NCBI RefSeq assembly: GCF_014202315.1
Contig: NZ_JACHGN010000016.1
Location: 62,001-126,000, forward strand
DNA from: Thermocatellispora tengchongensis
GTDB lineage: Bacteria; Actinomycetota; Actinomycetes; Streptosporangiales; Streptosporangiaceae
Reading direction: 5' to 3'
Length of the DNA stretch: 64,000 nt
The notes under the pieces were generated by a model that saw only the letters and a list, made by a program, of their open reading frames with translations, made no database searches and was not told where the DNA came from. Position 1 is the stretch's first letter. Each line of letters opens with the position of its first letter. Both the position numbers and the translations under genes were made by a program. Shown one piece after another: positions 8,767-17,199 of this stretch.

Positions 8767-9771
8767 TCAGGATCGGCCGGTGTCCAGGCAGGCTCCGTTG
8801 GTCGCGGCCACCCGCCCCAGATAGCGCAGGCTCGGCTTCGGGGCACGGTCGAAGGTCTGGCGGTCCACGGCGACCAGGCCGAACGTCATGGCGTAACCGG
8901 CGTGCCATTCCCAGTTGTCCAGCAGCGTCCAGTGCAGGTAGCCCAGCACGCCGGCGCCGTCGGCGATGGCCTCGGGCAGGCCGGCGAGGGCCTGGCGGAT
9001 GTGGGCGATGCGCAGGTCGTCATCGGCGGTGGCGATGCCGTTCTCGGTGACCAGGACGGGCACGCCGGTGAAACCGGCCGCGAGACGGACGGCGTTCCCC
9101 AGGGCTTGCGGGTAGTACTCCCAGCCGGTCTGGAAGGTACGCTCGGTGCGGGCGGCCTTGAGAGGGCCGTCCGGGCCGAAGACCATGCGGGTGTAGGTCT
9201 GCACGCCGACGAAGTCGTCGTCCTTCGACAGCTCCAGGAACGGCTCCACAATGTGCCGCAGCATCTCCGCGGCCTTCTGCTCGCCGCCCTCGCCCGCCTG
9301 GACGTCCTGGAGGGTCAGCGACCAGCCCACGCGGGCCTTCGGCTGGAGTTCCTTGATGGCGGTACGGGCGCGGCGGTGGGCCTCGCAGAGGTTCGCCACG
9401 CCCTCGGGGGTGGTGACGGGCAGGGCGAGGGTCGCGGTGCCCGGCTCGCCGCCGACGCGGCGGGCGAAGGCATCCGCCGGGTCCTGCTGCGCGGCCTCGG
9501 CCGGGCCGCCGTAGGCGAGCAGGCCGGTCGCGGCCAGCAGCGCGCCCACGTTGGGCTCGTTCAGCGTGACCCACCACGTGACCTCGCCGGCGAAGTGGCT
9601 GACGACGCGGCGGCAGTAGCGTTCGAACAGCTCGGGCGCCTCGGGCTGGTTCCAGGCCCCGTCGCGGGCGAACCAGGCGGGCACGGTGAAATGGTTGAGC
9701 GTGACGACCGGAGTGAGGCCGCGTTCGTGGCAGGCGGCGGCCATGCGGTCGCCCTCCAAGTCTGCGAGCAC
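8767..9771 (-). pseudogene. GH1 beta-glucosidase lacking its N-terminus
   Basis: 334 residues of a family 1 glycosidase. It carries the acid/base motif WVTLNEPN, the nucleophile motif PVLVTENGIA and the aglycone-site DNWEWHAGY. Full-length GH1 enzymes are about 430-470 residues; here the sequence begins at the strand just before TPVVTLNHFT, so roughly the first 90-100 residues, including the substrate-binding Q and H of strands 1-2, are missing. The frame simply opens with GTG 9771 a few bases after the stop of the sigma-factor gene, with no RBS, so this looks like a deletion that removed promoter and N-terminus. It is probably inactive. Confidence 0.85.
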
Positions 9772-9791
9772 ACCAGGCCGGGCCGCGGGCG

Positions 9792-11024
9792 CTACTGCAG
9801 TTGGTCGCGGCGGCGGGTGAGGTAGGCGGTCTCGCCGGTGTTGCCGGCCAGCTCGATGGCCCGGTCGTAGGCCGCGCGTGACTGCTGACTTCGGCCCAGC
9901 CGGCGCAGCAGGTCGGCGCGGGTGGCGTGATAGGCGTGATAACCGGCCAACGTCTCGGCGAGGCGATCGACGATGGCCAGTGCCACCTCCGGCCCGTCGA
10001 GCTCGGCCACGGCGATGGCCCGGTTGAGGGCGATGATCGGCGAGGGGTCGAGGCGGACGAGCTGGTCGTAGAGGGCGAGGACCTGCGACCAGTCGGTGTC
10101 GCGGATGTCGCGGGCGGAGGTGTGCACCGCGTTGATCGCGGCGAGGATCTGATAGCGGCCCGGAGCCACCCCGGCAGCGGCAGCGGCCAGGCGCTCGCGT
10201 ACCAGTCGGTGACCTTCGGCGATCAGTTCCGCGTCCCAGGCGCCGCGGTCCTGCTCGGCCAGGGGGACCAGTTCGCCGCCGGCCGAGACCCGGGCCGGGC
10301 GGCGGGCCTCGATGAGCAGCATCAGCGCCAGCAGGCCGGCCACTTCTCCGTCCTGCGGCAGGAGCGCGCGGATCAGGCGGGTGAGCCGGATCGCCTCGGT
10401 GGTCAGGTCGTGTCGTACGGGATCGGTGCCGGGGCCGCTCGCCAGGTAGCCCTCGTTGAAGACGAGGAACAGGACGGCCAGGACGCCGGAGACGCGTGCC
10501 GGCAGATCGCCGACGGACGGCATCCGATAGGGGATGCGAGCCGCCTTGATCTTGGCCTTCGCGCGGGTGATGCGCCGCTCCATGGTGGTCCCCTGCACCA
10601 GGAAGGCACGGGCGATCTCGGGCACGGTCAGACCGCCGACCATGCGCAGGGTCAACGCCACGCGGGCTTCCATCGCCAGTGCCGGGTGACAGCAGGTGAA
10701 GATCAGCCGGAGCCGGTCGTCGTCGATGGCGCCGACAGGCTCGGGCGGGTCGTCGTACGACATCTGAGCCTCCCTGTGCTTGGCGTCGCGCTTGCTCTCA
10801 CGCCGGATCCGGTCGATGGCCTTGCGGTTGGCGGTTGTGGTCAGCCAGGCTCCGGGATTGGGCGGCACGCCGTCGGCCGGCCACCGCTCCACGGCGATCG
10901 CGAACGCCTCGGCAGCCGCCTCCTCGGCGATGTCGAGGTCACCGAAACGCCTGGTCAGGGCGGCCACCACCCGCGCCCACTCGCCGCGGTGGGCCCGGGT
11001 GATCGCCTCCTCGACGTCGCTCAC
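9792..11024 (-). CDS. ECF sigma factor with C-terminal TPR-like extension (ECF42-like)
   Basis: 410 residues. Region 2 is at the N-terminus (DLDIAEEAAAEAFAIAVERW, AWLTTTANRKAIDRIRRE), followed by the conserved [20 protein letters not shown] and region 4 helix-turn-helix (LTVPEIARAFLVQGTTMERR). A long C-terminal DUF6596/TPR-like part follows (VLFLVFNEGYLAS, ILAAINAVH, PSPIIALNRAIAVAE). This layout and the partner DGPF gene are typical of group ECF42. The GTG overlaps the DGPF stop (GTGA), so the two are coupled; the operon begins with a RibD-type reductase. The promoter at 12042-12068 fits the published ECF42 pattern, suggesting autoregulation. Confidence 0.92.
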   Translation of the reverse strand: MSDVEEAITRAHRGEWARVVAALTRRFGDLDIAEEAAAEAFAIAVERWPADGVPPNPGAWLTTTANRKAIDRIRRESKRDAKHREAQMSYDDPPEPVGAIDDDRLRLIFTCCHPALAMEARVALTLRMVGGLTVPEIARAFLVQGTTMERRITRAKAKIKAARIPYRMPSVGDLPARVSGVLAVLFLVFNEGYLASGPGTDPVRHDLTTEAIRLTRLIRALLPQDGEVAGLLALMLLIEARRPARVSAGGELVPLAEQDRGAWDAELIAEGHRLVRERLAAAAAGVAPGRYQILAAINAVHTSARDIRDTDWSQVLALYDQLVRLDPSPIIALNRAIAVAELDGPEVALAIVDRLAETLAGYHAYHATRADLLRRLGRSQQSRAAYDRAIELAGNTGETAYLTRRRDQLQ

Positions 11025-11344
11025 AGGAACGGCCGCACCTCGATTTTCCGATCGCAGACCTTCGACGCCTCGGCGGCGAGCTTGAGCGCCACATCCAGAT
11101 CGGGAGCCTCCCACACCCAGATGCCGGCGAGGTACTCCTTCGACTCCACGAAAGGCCCGTCGGTGAACACCGCCTGCTCGCCCCGGTTGTCGATGACCGT
11201 GGCCGTGTCGGTGTCCGCGAGTCCGCCCGCGAAAACCCAGTAGCCCTCGGCGATCAGTCGTTCGTTGAACGCGCTGATGGCAGGCCGCCTGTCCGTGCTG
11301 CCGGGATTGCTCTTGTCATCGATCACGGAAACCAGGTACTGCAT
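11021..11344 (-). CDS. DGPF-domain (YCII-related) protein
   Basis: 107 residues with the signature FTDGPFVESKEYLAGIWVWE. The family is a dimeric ferredoxin-like fold related to YciI; its chemistry is unknown, but these genes are the standard partner and target of ECF42 sigma factors. ATG 11344 follows AGGAGATG. It overlaps the sigma gene by four bases and follows the reductase gene by about 35 bases. Confidence 0.9.
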   Translation of the reverse strand: MQYLVSVIDDKSNPGSTDRRPAISAFNERLIAEGYWVFAGGLADTDTATVIDNRGEQAVFTDGPFVESKEYLAGIWVWEAPDLDVALKLAAEASKVCDRKIEVRPFL

Positions 11345-11379
11345 CTGAAGATCATCTCCTGTGGTGTCGAGTAGGAACT

Positions 11380-11988
11380 TCAGGCCGTTGCGTACCGAGG
11401 GCGCCCGGCCGGCCGGTAGACCTGGATCGTCACGCCCTTCGAGTCGACCCGCGACTCGACCAGGTCGAGCGCAAGATCCGGACCGGTCTCCGGGAACAGT
11501 CTCGCGCCCTGGCCGAGGATCACCGGGATCACGATCAGAGTCATCTCGTCGACCAGGTCGTTCTCCAGCAGCCATTGGGTCAGGATGCCACTGCCGTGCA
11601 CCTGCAGCTCACCCCCGGGCTTGGCCTTCAGCTCACCGATGGCCGCCGCGAGGTCACCGCGGAGAACGGTCGTGTCCTGCCAGCGCGGCGCGGCGAGCGT
11701 GGCCGAGGCGACGTACTTGGGGGACTCGTTCAAGGCCACGCCGATGGGATGTGCGCGCATCTGGTCGATCGATCCCCACGAGCCCGCGAACAGCTCGTAG
11801 GTGCGCCGGCCGAACAGGAACGCCTCTGCGCGCTGGTAGGTCTGCGTGATGAACGCCCTGGTCTCGTCGTCGCCCTTCCCCCGGGCCCATCCGCCGCGCT
11901 CGAATCCGTTCCTGCGGTCATCCGACGCGGCGCCGTTTCCCTGCATCACTCCATCGATGGTGACCTGAGTCATGGTCGTCAGCTTCAT
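11380..11988 (-). CDS. dihydrofolate reductase-like protein (RibD C-terminal domain)
   Basis: 202 residues of the RibD_C/dihydrofolate-reductase-like fold, an NADPH-dependent reductase family. Visible landmarks are FLFGRRTYELFAGSWGS and the glycine-containing LQVHGSGILTQWLLENDLVDE followed by PVILGQGARLF. The physiological substrate is unknown; such genes are common in ECF42/DGPF operons. ATG 11988 has only a weak upstream GA-rich stretch, so the start is less certain than the product. Confidence 0.87.
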   Translation of the reverse strand: MKLTTMTQVTIDGVMQGNGAASDDRRNGFERGGWARGKGDDETRAFITQTYQRAEAFLFGRRTYELFAGSWGSIDQMRAHPIGVALNESPKYVASATLAAPRWQDTTVLRGDLAAAIGELKAKPGGELQVHGSGILTQWLLENDLVDEMTLIVIPVILGQGARLFPETGPDLALDLVESRVDSKGVTIQVYRPAGRPRYATA

Positions 11989-12041
11989 GATCGCGGTTCT
12001 TTCGCCGTGGCGCCGCCCCCTGCGGGCGGCCTCACCCCTGC

Positions 12042-12068
12042 TACGAACACCACCGCCCCGATCCGACA
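12042..12068 (-). promoter_or_regulatory. ECF42-like promoter of the reductase-DGPF-sigma operon
   Basis: On the minus strand TGTCGG (12068-12063), 17 bases, then CGTA (12045-12042), with GTTCGT across the -10. The other sigma/DGPF operon has the same arrangement at 59698-59724 (TGTCGG-N17-CGTC). Published ECF42 promoters have TGTCGA and CG(A/T)C. Distance to the start codon is about 55 bases. Confidence 0.5.
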
Positions 12069-12173
12069 CCGCTCCCAAATTTCTCGTCAAGCCGCCCAGT
12101 GCCCCTCGACCACGGCCTGGGCCCGCTCGTGGGCGATTCGGACCACGAAGGAGGAAGTCCATATGATCGCGGC

Positions 12174-12515
12174 ATGGCGCTCGACTTGTTCGCAGGAATC
12201 CCGGTCACCGAGTACGCGGCAGCCCTGAAGTGGTACGAACGGCTGCTGGGCTCCCCGCCGACGTTCGTCGCGAGCGACACGGAGGCTGTGTGGGAGCTCG
12301 CAGAACATCGGTACGTGTTCATCGAGCAGCGGCCCGAGCGCGCCGGCCACGCCATGCACACGATCTTCGTCGACGACTTCGATGCGCTCGTCGCGCAGAT
12401 CGCCGAACGTGGACTCGACCCCGCAGAGCGGGAGACCTACTCCAACGGCGTACGCAAGGCCACCTACCGCGATCCCGACGGGAACGAGATCGGGTTCGGC
12501 GGCGCTCCTTTGTGA
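12174..12515 (+). CDS. VOC family (glyoxalase-like) protein
   Basis: 113 residues with the vicinal-oxygen-chelate fold: an N-terminal half with TEYAAALKWYERLLG and a C-terminal half ending RKATYRDPDGNEIGFGGAP. Such proteins are metal-dependent lyases, dioxygenases or drug-binding proteins; nothing here fixes the substrate. GGAGGA at 12150 lies about 18 bases from the ATG, which is long; no closer in-frame start exists. Divergent from the sigma-factor operon. Confidence 0.82.
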   Translation: MALDLFAGIPVTEYAAALKWYERLLGSPPTFVASDTEAVWELAEHRYVFIEQRPERAGHAMHTIFVDDFDALVAQIAERGLDPAERETYSNGVRKATYRDPDGNEIGFGGAPL

Positions 12516-12524
12516 CCGCCTTGA

Positions 12525-12760
12525 TGACCGCGTTGGCGCCGGTGTTCAACAGGGCCGAGCCGCGCCTGCAGACCGGCGAATACGTCCCGGGCGGTGATGC
12601 CTGACCTGCCCGAACGTAACGGGTGGACGATCGCGGAGTGGGTCGGAGACCGCAGTCGCGACGCCACCCGGCGGCTGCTGGACCGTGCCCGCTGGGACAC
12701 CGCGCAGGCCATGCGCGTCCTCCGCGGCCTTGCCGTGGCCTTGGACGCGAGGGACGGCAT
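12525..12760 (+). pseudogene. remnant N-terminus of an IS701-like transposase
   Basis: MTALAPVFNRAEPRLQTGEYV resembles the start of IS701-family transposases (LAPVFxRxEPR). A -1 shift then gives PDLPERNGWTIAEWVGDRSR and DATRRLLDRARWDTAQAMRV, matching the family's conserved KNGWxxAE and WDxD blocks. Homology fades after LAVALDA, and no DDE catalytic region follows. It is therefore a frameshifted stub of about 75 residues joined to an unrelated gene end at 12769. Confidence 0.6.
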
Positions 12761-12768
12761 GGGACCTG

Positions 12769-13095
12769 TCAGGTCCTCGGCTCCTGGCGGGCGCGCTCCT
12801 GGTGGCGACGGGCCTTCAAGCGGTTACCGCAGGTCTTCATCGAACACCAGCGGGCGGTGTTGGCCCGGCTGCGGTCCAGGAGGAACAGGCGGCACTCGTC
12901 GTTGGCGCAGGGGCGCAGCCGACCGGGCCTGCGCGCCTGGACGTCGTACCAGGCGAGCACCAGCTCCACCGCGAGCATCCGTTCGGGCGGTCCGCACAGA
13001 CGCCACCGCAGACCTGACGCGCCGACCTCGGGGAGCTGGTGGACGCCCGTGAGCAGCCGCGCAGATCCTCCTCTGGCACGGGGCCGCAGGTGGCG
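12769..13095 (-). pseudogene. C-terminal fragment of a CGNR zinc-finger protein
   Basis: The last ~100 codons of a CGNR (ABATE-domain) regulator. The zinc finger is clear: CANDECRLFLLDRSR followed by RWCSMKTCGNRLKARRH. The N-terminal ABATE domain is missing and the sequence is fused upstream, in another frame, to the first ~27 codons of a short-chain dehydrogenase starting at 13181. So a deletion joined the start of one gene to the end of another. Confidence 0.75.
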
Positions 13096-13181
13096 GTGGC
13101 GGCGCCGATGCCGCTGGAGGCGCCCGAGACGACGGCCACGCGGCCGGCCAGCGGAGCTCCGGTGAGCAGAGCAGCGGTCAT
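13096..13181 (-). pseudogene. N-terminal stub of a short-chain dehydrogenase
   Basis: ATG 13181 with AAAGGA upstream encodes MTAALLTGAPLAGRVAVVSG and then ASSGIGAATA, the Rossmann TGxxxGxG-type start of an SDR enzyme. After this the sequence passes into the CGNR fragment. A functional RBS remains, so a chimeric out-of-frame peptide could be made. Confidence 0.7.
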
Positions 13182-13216
13182 GACAGATCCTTTCAAGGGT
13201 GAAGGCGGGCCCGGGG

Positions 13217-14056
13217 TCAGGCCGCGTCGTCGTGTGCGGTGGCGGCGGATTTGTCCCGCCAGGGGGCCGCGTCCTGCTCGATGCGGTCCAGCTTGACCCG
13301 CAGCCGCTCAAGGGTGTCGCGGCCGAGGTACAGGTGCCCCGGCAGCTTGTCCTGGCAGGTGACCTCGTAGATCAGCGCGGCGCCCTTGACCGGGTCGCCG
13401 AGCTGGGTGTGGTTGGCGGTGCCGGCCCAGTCCAGGGTGACGTGGGCGGGGGTGCCGTCGTAGGCGTCGATGCGGTGCGCGGCGGTGGACAAGGAGCCGG
13501 CGTCGAGGAAGTCGGTACGGAAGACGCCCGGCTCGACGACCATGCACTGGATACCGAAGGGCTCCAGCTCCGCCGACAGTGCCTCGCTGATGCCGGCGAC
13601 GGCGAACTTGGTGGCGGCGTACATGCTCACCCCGGGCTCGCCTTCGAATCCGGACCGGGACCCGATGTTGACGATCTTGCCGTGCCCGGCGGCGCGCATG
13701 CCCGGTAGGACGGCGCGGGTCAGATTGATCAGGCCGAAGACGTTGAGGTCGAACAGGGAGCGCGCCTCGGCGTCGGTGATCTCCTCCAGCGCGCCGAGCA
13801 GGCCCCGGCCCGCGTTGTTGACCAGGACATCGATGGCGCCGAAACGAGCGACGGCCGCCTCGACGGCGGGTGGGATCTCCTCGCCGCGGGTGACGTCGAG
13901 CCGGACCCCGAGCACCCGGCCGGACCGCTGGAGGTCCTCCGGCAGGGCGTCCGGGTTACGGGCCGCCGCCACCACGGCGTCGCCGCCCGCTAGGGCGGCA
14001 CGAGCGATCTCCAGGCCGAGGCCCCGGGAGGCGCCGGTGATGAACCACGTGGACAT
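13217..14056 (-). CDS. SDR family NAD(P)-dependent oxidoreductase
   Basis: 279 residues of a classical short-chain dehydrogenase. Cofactor motif FITGASRGLGLEIA at the N-terminus, NNAGRG near residue 85, and the catalytic Ser-Tyr-Lys set in IGSRSGFEGEPGVSMYAATK. The first residue after the TG motif is Ser-Arg, which favours NADPH. Substrate unknown. ATG 14056 follows GAAGGAG. The gene is divergent from the XRE regulator at 14227, its likely controller. Confidence 0.92.
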   Translation of the reverse strand: MSTWFITGASRGLGLEIARAALAGGDAVVAAARNPDALPEDLQRSGRVLGVRLDVTRGEEIPPAVEAAVARFGAIDVLVNNAGRGLLGALEEITDAEARSLFDLNVFGLINLTRAVLPGMRAAGHGKIVNIGSRSGFEGEPGVSMYAATKFAVAGISEALSAELEPFGIQCMVVEPGVFRTDFLDAGSLSTAAHRIDAYDGTPAHVTLDWAGTANHTQLGDPVKGAALIYEVTCQDKLPGHLYLGRDTLERLRVKLDRIEQDAAPWRDKSAATAHDDAA

Positions 14057-14226
14057 GTGAAAGCTCCTTCGTGCGGATGAGAGACAGGACCGGATCACCG
14101 GTCCGATTCCTACTGAACCAGCTCTGAGCAGGGAAAACAGGCGGCAAAACAGCCCAAGCCATCGGGGGACGAACTGGGCCACCCTCACCGAATGCCGCAC
14201 CGCGGGAAGGCGCGACACTGGGTGGT

Positions 14227-15129
14227 ATGGACGGTGACCACACCAGCACCCCGCTGGCGGAGTTCCTGCGCTCAGCCCGGGCCCGGCTCGGCCCGCACGA
14301 GGCCGGGCTCGACGAGCCGCTTCTGGGCCGGCGCCGCGTCTCCGGGCTGCGGCGCGAGGAACTGGCCCGCCTGGCCGGGGTGAGCGTGGACTACTACACC
14401 CGCCTGGAGCAGGGCCGTAGCCGCAGCGCCTCGCCCGAGGTGCTCGACGCGCTGGCCACCGCCCTCCGCCTCGACGACGCCGAACGCGAGCACCTGCACA
14501 TCCTCGCCCGTCCCCAGCCCGCCCGGCGCAGGCGGCGCCCCCGCCCGCAGCGGGTCCACCCGGCCACCTGGCGGCTGCTGGACCTCCTGGAGACGGCGTG
14601 CCGGCCCGCCTTCGTCCTGGGCCGCCGCCTGGACGTGCTGGCCCACAACCGGCTCGCCGGACGCCTGATCACCGACTTCCGGGCCCTGCCCGCGGCCGAG
14701 CGCAACCAGGCTCGTTTCGTCTTCCTCGACCCCCACGCCCGCGAGCTGTACACGGACTGGCCCGCTGTGGCCGCCGATACGGCCGCCATGCTTCGCCGCG
14801 ACGCCGGACGCCACCCCGACGACCCCGCTCTCGGCGCCCTCGTCGGGGACCTGTCCATCCGCAGCGAGCACTTCCGCCGGTACTGGTCCGACAACAAGGT
14901 CCACCGGCGCACCACCGGTACCAAGGGTTACCACCACCCGCTCGTCGGCGACCTCACCATCACCTATCAGGCACTCGCCCCCGCGGACGACCCCGACCAG
15001 ACCCTGTTCATCTACGACACCGAACCCGGCAGCCCGTCCGAGGCCGCACTGCACCTGCTCGCCCGCTGGAGCGAGTCGGCCGCCGGCAACCAGCTTGCCG
15101 AGAACCGGGCGGACGACCGGTCGAGATGA
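14227..15129 (+). CDS. XRE family regulator with MmyB-like ligand-binding domain
   Basis: 300 residues. N-terminal helix-turn-helix (LRREELARLAGVSVDYYTRL) then a MmyB-like ligand-binding domain (VLAHNRLAGRLITDF, HARELYTDWPAVAADTAAML, DPALGALVGDLSIRSEHFRR). Such regulators in actinomycetes usually sit divergent from an SDR gene that they control, as here; the ligand is proposed to be a fatty acid or similar. No Shine-Dalgarno sequence is seen before ATG 14227. Confidence 0.93.
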   Translation: MDGDHTSTPLAEFLRSARARLGPHEAGLDEPLLGRRRVSGLRREELARLAGVSVDYYTRLEQGRSRSASPEVLDALATALRLDDAEREHLHILARPQPARRRRRPRPQRVHPATWRLLDLLETACRPAFVLGRRLDVLAHNRLAGRLITDFRALPAAERNQARFVFLDPHARELYTDWPAVAADTAAMLRRDAGRHPDDPALGALVGDLSIRSEHFRRYWSDNKVHRRTTGTKGYHHPLVGDLTITYQALAPADDPDQTLFIYDTEPGSPSEAALHLLARWSESAAGNQLAENRADDRSR

Positions 15130-15234
15130 CAGCGACTTTCAGGCTCGTCGGCCGCGGGAGGCGAGGCGGTCGGCGAGGGTGCGGGCCGAACCTGGAGGTG
15201 GCGGCGCCGGATCAGCGCGCCGCGCGGTGCACGA

Positions 15235-15660
15235 TCATCGTCCGGTCATGCGGGTGGTCAGGCGGGCCAGCAGGGAGACGCACTCGCGCAGTCGCTGCTG
15301 CTCCTCGGGGCTGAGCGTGTCACGGATGGCGGCGTCGAGCCAGGTGGCGCGCTGTGCGCGTTCCCGCTGGAGGCGGGCGCGGCCGATGTCGGTGATGTGC
15401 AGCAGGAGCTTGCGGCCGTCACGGGGATGAGGCTCGGCCCGCACCAGGCCGTCGCCGAGGAGTTCCTTGACGGATTTGGCGGCCGCCTGGTGGGTCACGC
15501 CGCGCAGGTGGGCAAGGTCGGCCGTGGTTCGCGGGCCGCCGCGATCGAGGTGGCCGAGGATGGCGGCCTCTCCGGAGGGCATGGTGTCCGCGGCCCGTAC
15601 GGCGCGGACCAGGTCCCCGATCACCTGCCGCAGGTCTTCAGCCAAGGCGTCGTCTTCCAT
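15235..15660 (-). CDS. MarR family transcriptional regulator
   Basis: 141 residues with a winged helix (RTTADLAHLRGVTHQAAAKS) and wing (LVRAEPHPRDGRKLLLHITD). MarR dimers repress neighbouring genes and respond to small aromatic ligands. It is divergent from the metallo-hydrolase at 15730 with 69 bases between, which contain an imperfect palindrome at 15688-15703. Confidence 0.92.
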   Translation of the reverse strand: MEDDALAEDLRQVIGDLVRAVRAADTMPSGEAAILGHLDRGGPRTTADLAHLRGVTHQAAAKSVKELLGDGLVRAEPHPRDGRKLLLHITDIGRARLQRERAQRATWLDAAIRDTLSPEEQQRLRECVSLLARLTTRMTGR

Positions 15661-15687
15661 GGCCTCACCCTACCTCTATTATGTAAT

Positions 15688-15703
15688 CAAGTTGTACAGC
15701 TTG
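15688..15703. promoter_or_regulatory. candidate MarR operator
   Basis: CAAG-TTGTACAG-CTTG, an imperfect 16-bp palindrome centred on GTAC in an AT-rich island between the divergent marR-type and metallo-hydrolase genes; MarR sites are usually of this size. Confidence 0.5.
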
Positions 15704-15729
15704 GTTGTATAGTTGGAAGGGTCGGGGAC

Positions 15730-16359
15730 ATGCATCTCACCAAGTTCGGTCACGCCTGCGTCCGCGTCGAGAAGGACGGCCGCCGCCTGGTCATCGACCC
15801 GGGCGGCCTGACCGAACCGCAGGCGCTTGACGACGTCGACGCGATCCTGGTCACCCATGAGCACTTCGATCACTTCTCGGAGGAGGCCCTGCGGAGAGCC
15901 GTTCAGGACAACGCGGCCCTGAAGATCTGGACCAACACCTCCGTTGCCAGGCAACTGGACGGTCTCGGCGCGGGCGTCACCGCCGTAGGGGAGGGGGAGG
16001 TCTTCACCGCGGCCGGCTTCGAGGTGAAGGTCTACGGGACGTGGCACGCCCTCATCCATCCTGACATCCCGCGCGTCACCAACATCGGCTTCCTCCTCGA
16101 CGACGCCCTGTTCCATCCCGGAGACGCGCTCACCGTCCCGGACGCCACCGTCGACACCCTGCTGCTGCCCGTACACGGCCCCTGGTCCACCACCGGGCAG
16201 CTCATCGACTACGTGCGCGCGGTGGCCCCGCGGCAGTCCTACGCCGTCCACGACGGCGCCCTCAACGAGATCGGCACCGCAATGGTCGGCGGCTTCCTGG
16301 GCGGCATCGGGCCCCGCTATGACCACCTGACCGCGGGCGCGTCCGTCGAGATCAGTTGA
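15730..16359 (+). CDS. MBL-fold metallo-hydrolase (UlaG/L-ascorbate lactonase-like)
   Basis: 209 residues. The metal-binding HxHxDH motif is present as THEHFDHFSEEAL near residue 45, with a later HPGDAL and a C-terminal AVHDGALNEIG. The short length and opening MHLTKFGHACVRVE match the UlaG-like branch rather than beta-lactamases. Substrate unknown. GAAGGG and GGGG lie upstream of ATG 15730. Its divergent MarR regulator is its probable controller. Confidence 0.9.
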   Translation: MHLTKFGHACVRVEKDGRRLVIDPGGLTEPQALDDVDAILVTHEHFDHFSEEALRRAVQDNAALKIWTNTSVARQLDGLGAGVTAVGEGEVFTAAGFEVKVYGTWHALIHPDIPRVTNIGFLLDDALFHPGDALTVPDATVDTLLLPVHGPWSTTGQLIDYVRAVAPRQSYAVHDGALNEIGTAMVGGFLGGIGPRYDHLTAGASVEIS

Positions 16360-16374
16360 AGCGGCGGCACACGG

Positions 16375-16659
16375 GTGCACGGCACCGTATGCTTCACCGG
16401 CGCTCCGGCGGGAGGGTGGTCCATCCCCGACTTGACCCCGTTCATGATCCCGAGCGGGGTGCGGCTGACCAGCTACGCGGGCGAGGCCGCCGACCTGCCG
16501 TCCGACCTCTTCGCCCGCCGGCTCCAGGCCCTCGTCGAAGGGCGCCTCACGACCCCGGTCGCGAAGGTCTACCACGGCCTGGAACAGGTCGGTGACGCCC
16601 AGGCCGGCGTCGAGTCCGGCGCCATCCCGGGCAAGCACGTCGTTGTCCTGAACGACTGA
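16375..16659 (+). pseudogene. C-terminal fragment of a zinc-type quinone oxidoreductase (MDR family)
   Basis: About 94 residues: GTVCFTGAPAGGWSIPDLTP, then FMIPSGVRLTSYAGEA and VAKVYHGLEQVGDAQAGVES with the typical end GKHVVVL. This is the last third of a medium-chain NADPH:quinone reductase. The N-terminal catalytic domain and most of the Rossmann domain are missing. The fragment begins right after the metallo-hydrolase stop. No RBS is seen. Confidence 0.8.
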
Positions 16660-16689
16660 GCGGCGAGCCTTCGGGGCGCCGCACTCCGC

Positions 16690-17199
16690 TCACGGATCGG
16701 TCGTAAGCGCGCGGGCTGCGAAGGCGGCTGGGGTGATGCCGGTGCGGTCGCGGAAGAAGCGGCCGAAGTTCGCGGGATCGGTGATGCCGAGGTGGGCGGC
16801 CACACTCCGGGCGTCCCACCGGGCGCTTCCCAGCAGGCGCCGGGCTTCAAGGAGGCGCCGCTCGTCGATCAGGTCACGCACCCCTTTGCCAGTGGCGTTT
16901 CGAGTGGCGCGGCTGAGGGTGCGGACCGAGCAGCCGAGCAGCTCGGCGTAGTCCGCCGCCCGGTGCAGTTCGCGGAAGTGCAGCTCCAGGGCGTCCACGA
17001 ACCGGCCGTAGGTATCACCACGGGCCGTGCCGGTCGTCGCCGCACCCGTGGGGGTGATGCCGGGGGCGTTGGCAAGGCGCAGCAGCAGCGATTCGAGCAG
17101 GCTGCGCCGCAGGGCGTGGTGGACATCGAGGGGGCGACGTCCAAGTGCGCGGTGTTCGTCAAGGAGCTGGAGTGCCGTCTGCTGCAGCCAGGCTGCACG
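16690..17199 (-). pseudogene. AraC family regulator lacking its N-terminus
   Basis: About 169 residues are open. The C-terminal AraC/XylS double helix-turn-helix is intact (YAELLGCSVRTLSRATRNAT; VAAHLGITDPANFGRFFRDR). The preceding part (LQQTALQLLDEHRALGRR) is the end of the cupin-containing half. Beyond 17199 the sequence changes to a Tn3 transposase on the opposite strand, so the 5' part was lost at that junction. A shorter start at GTG 16998 would leave a free DNA-binding domain. Confidence 0.75.
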
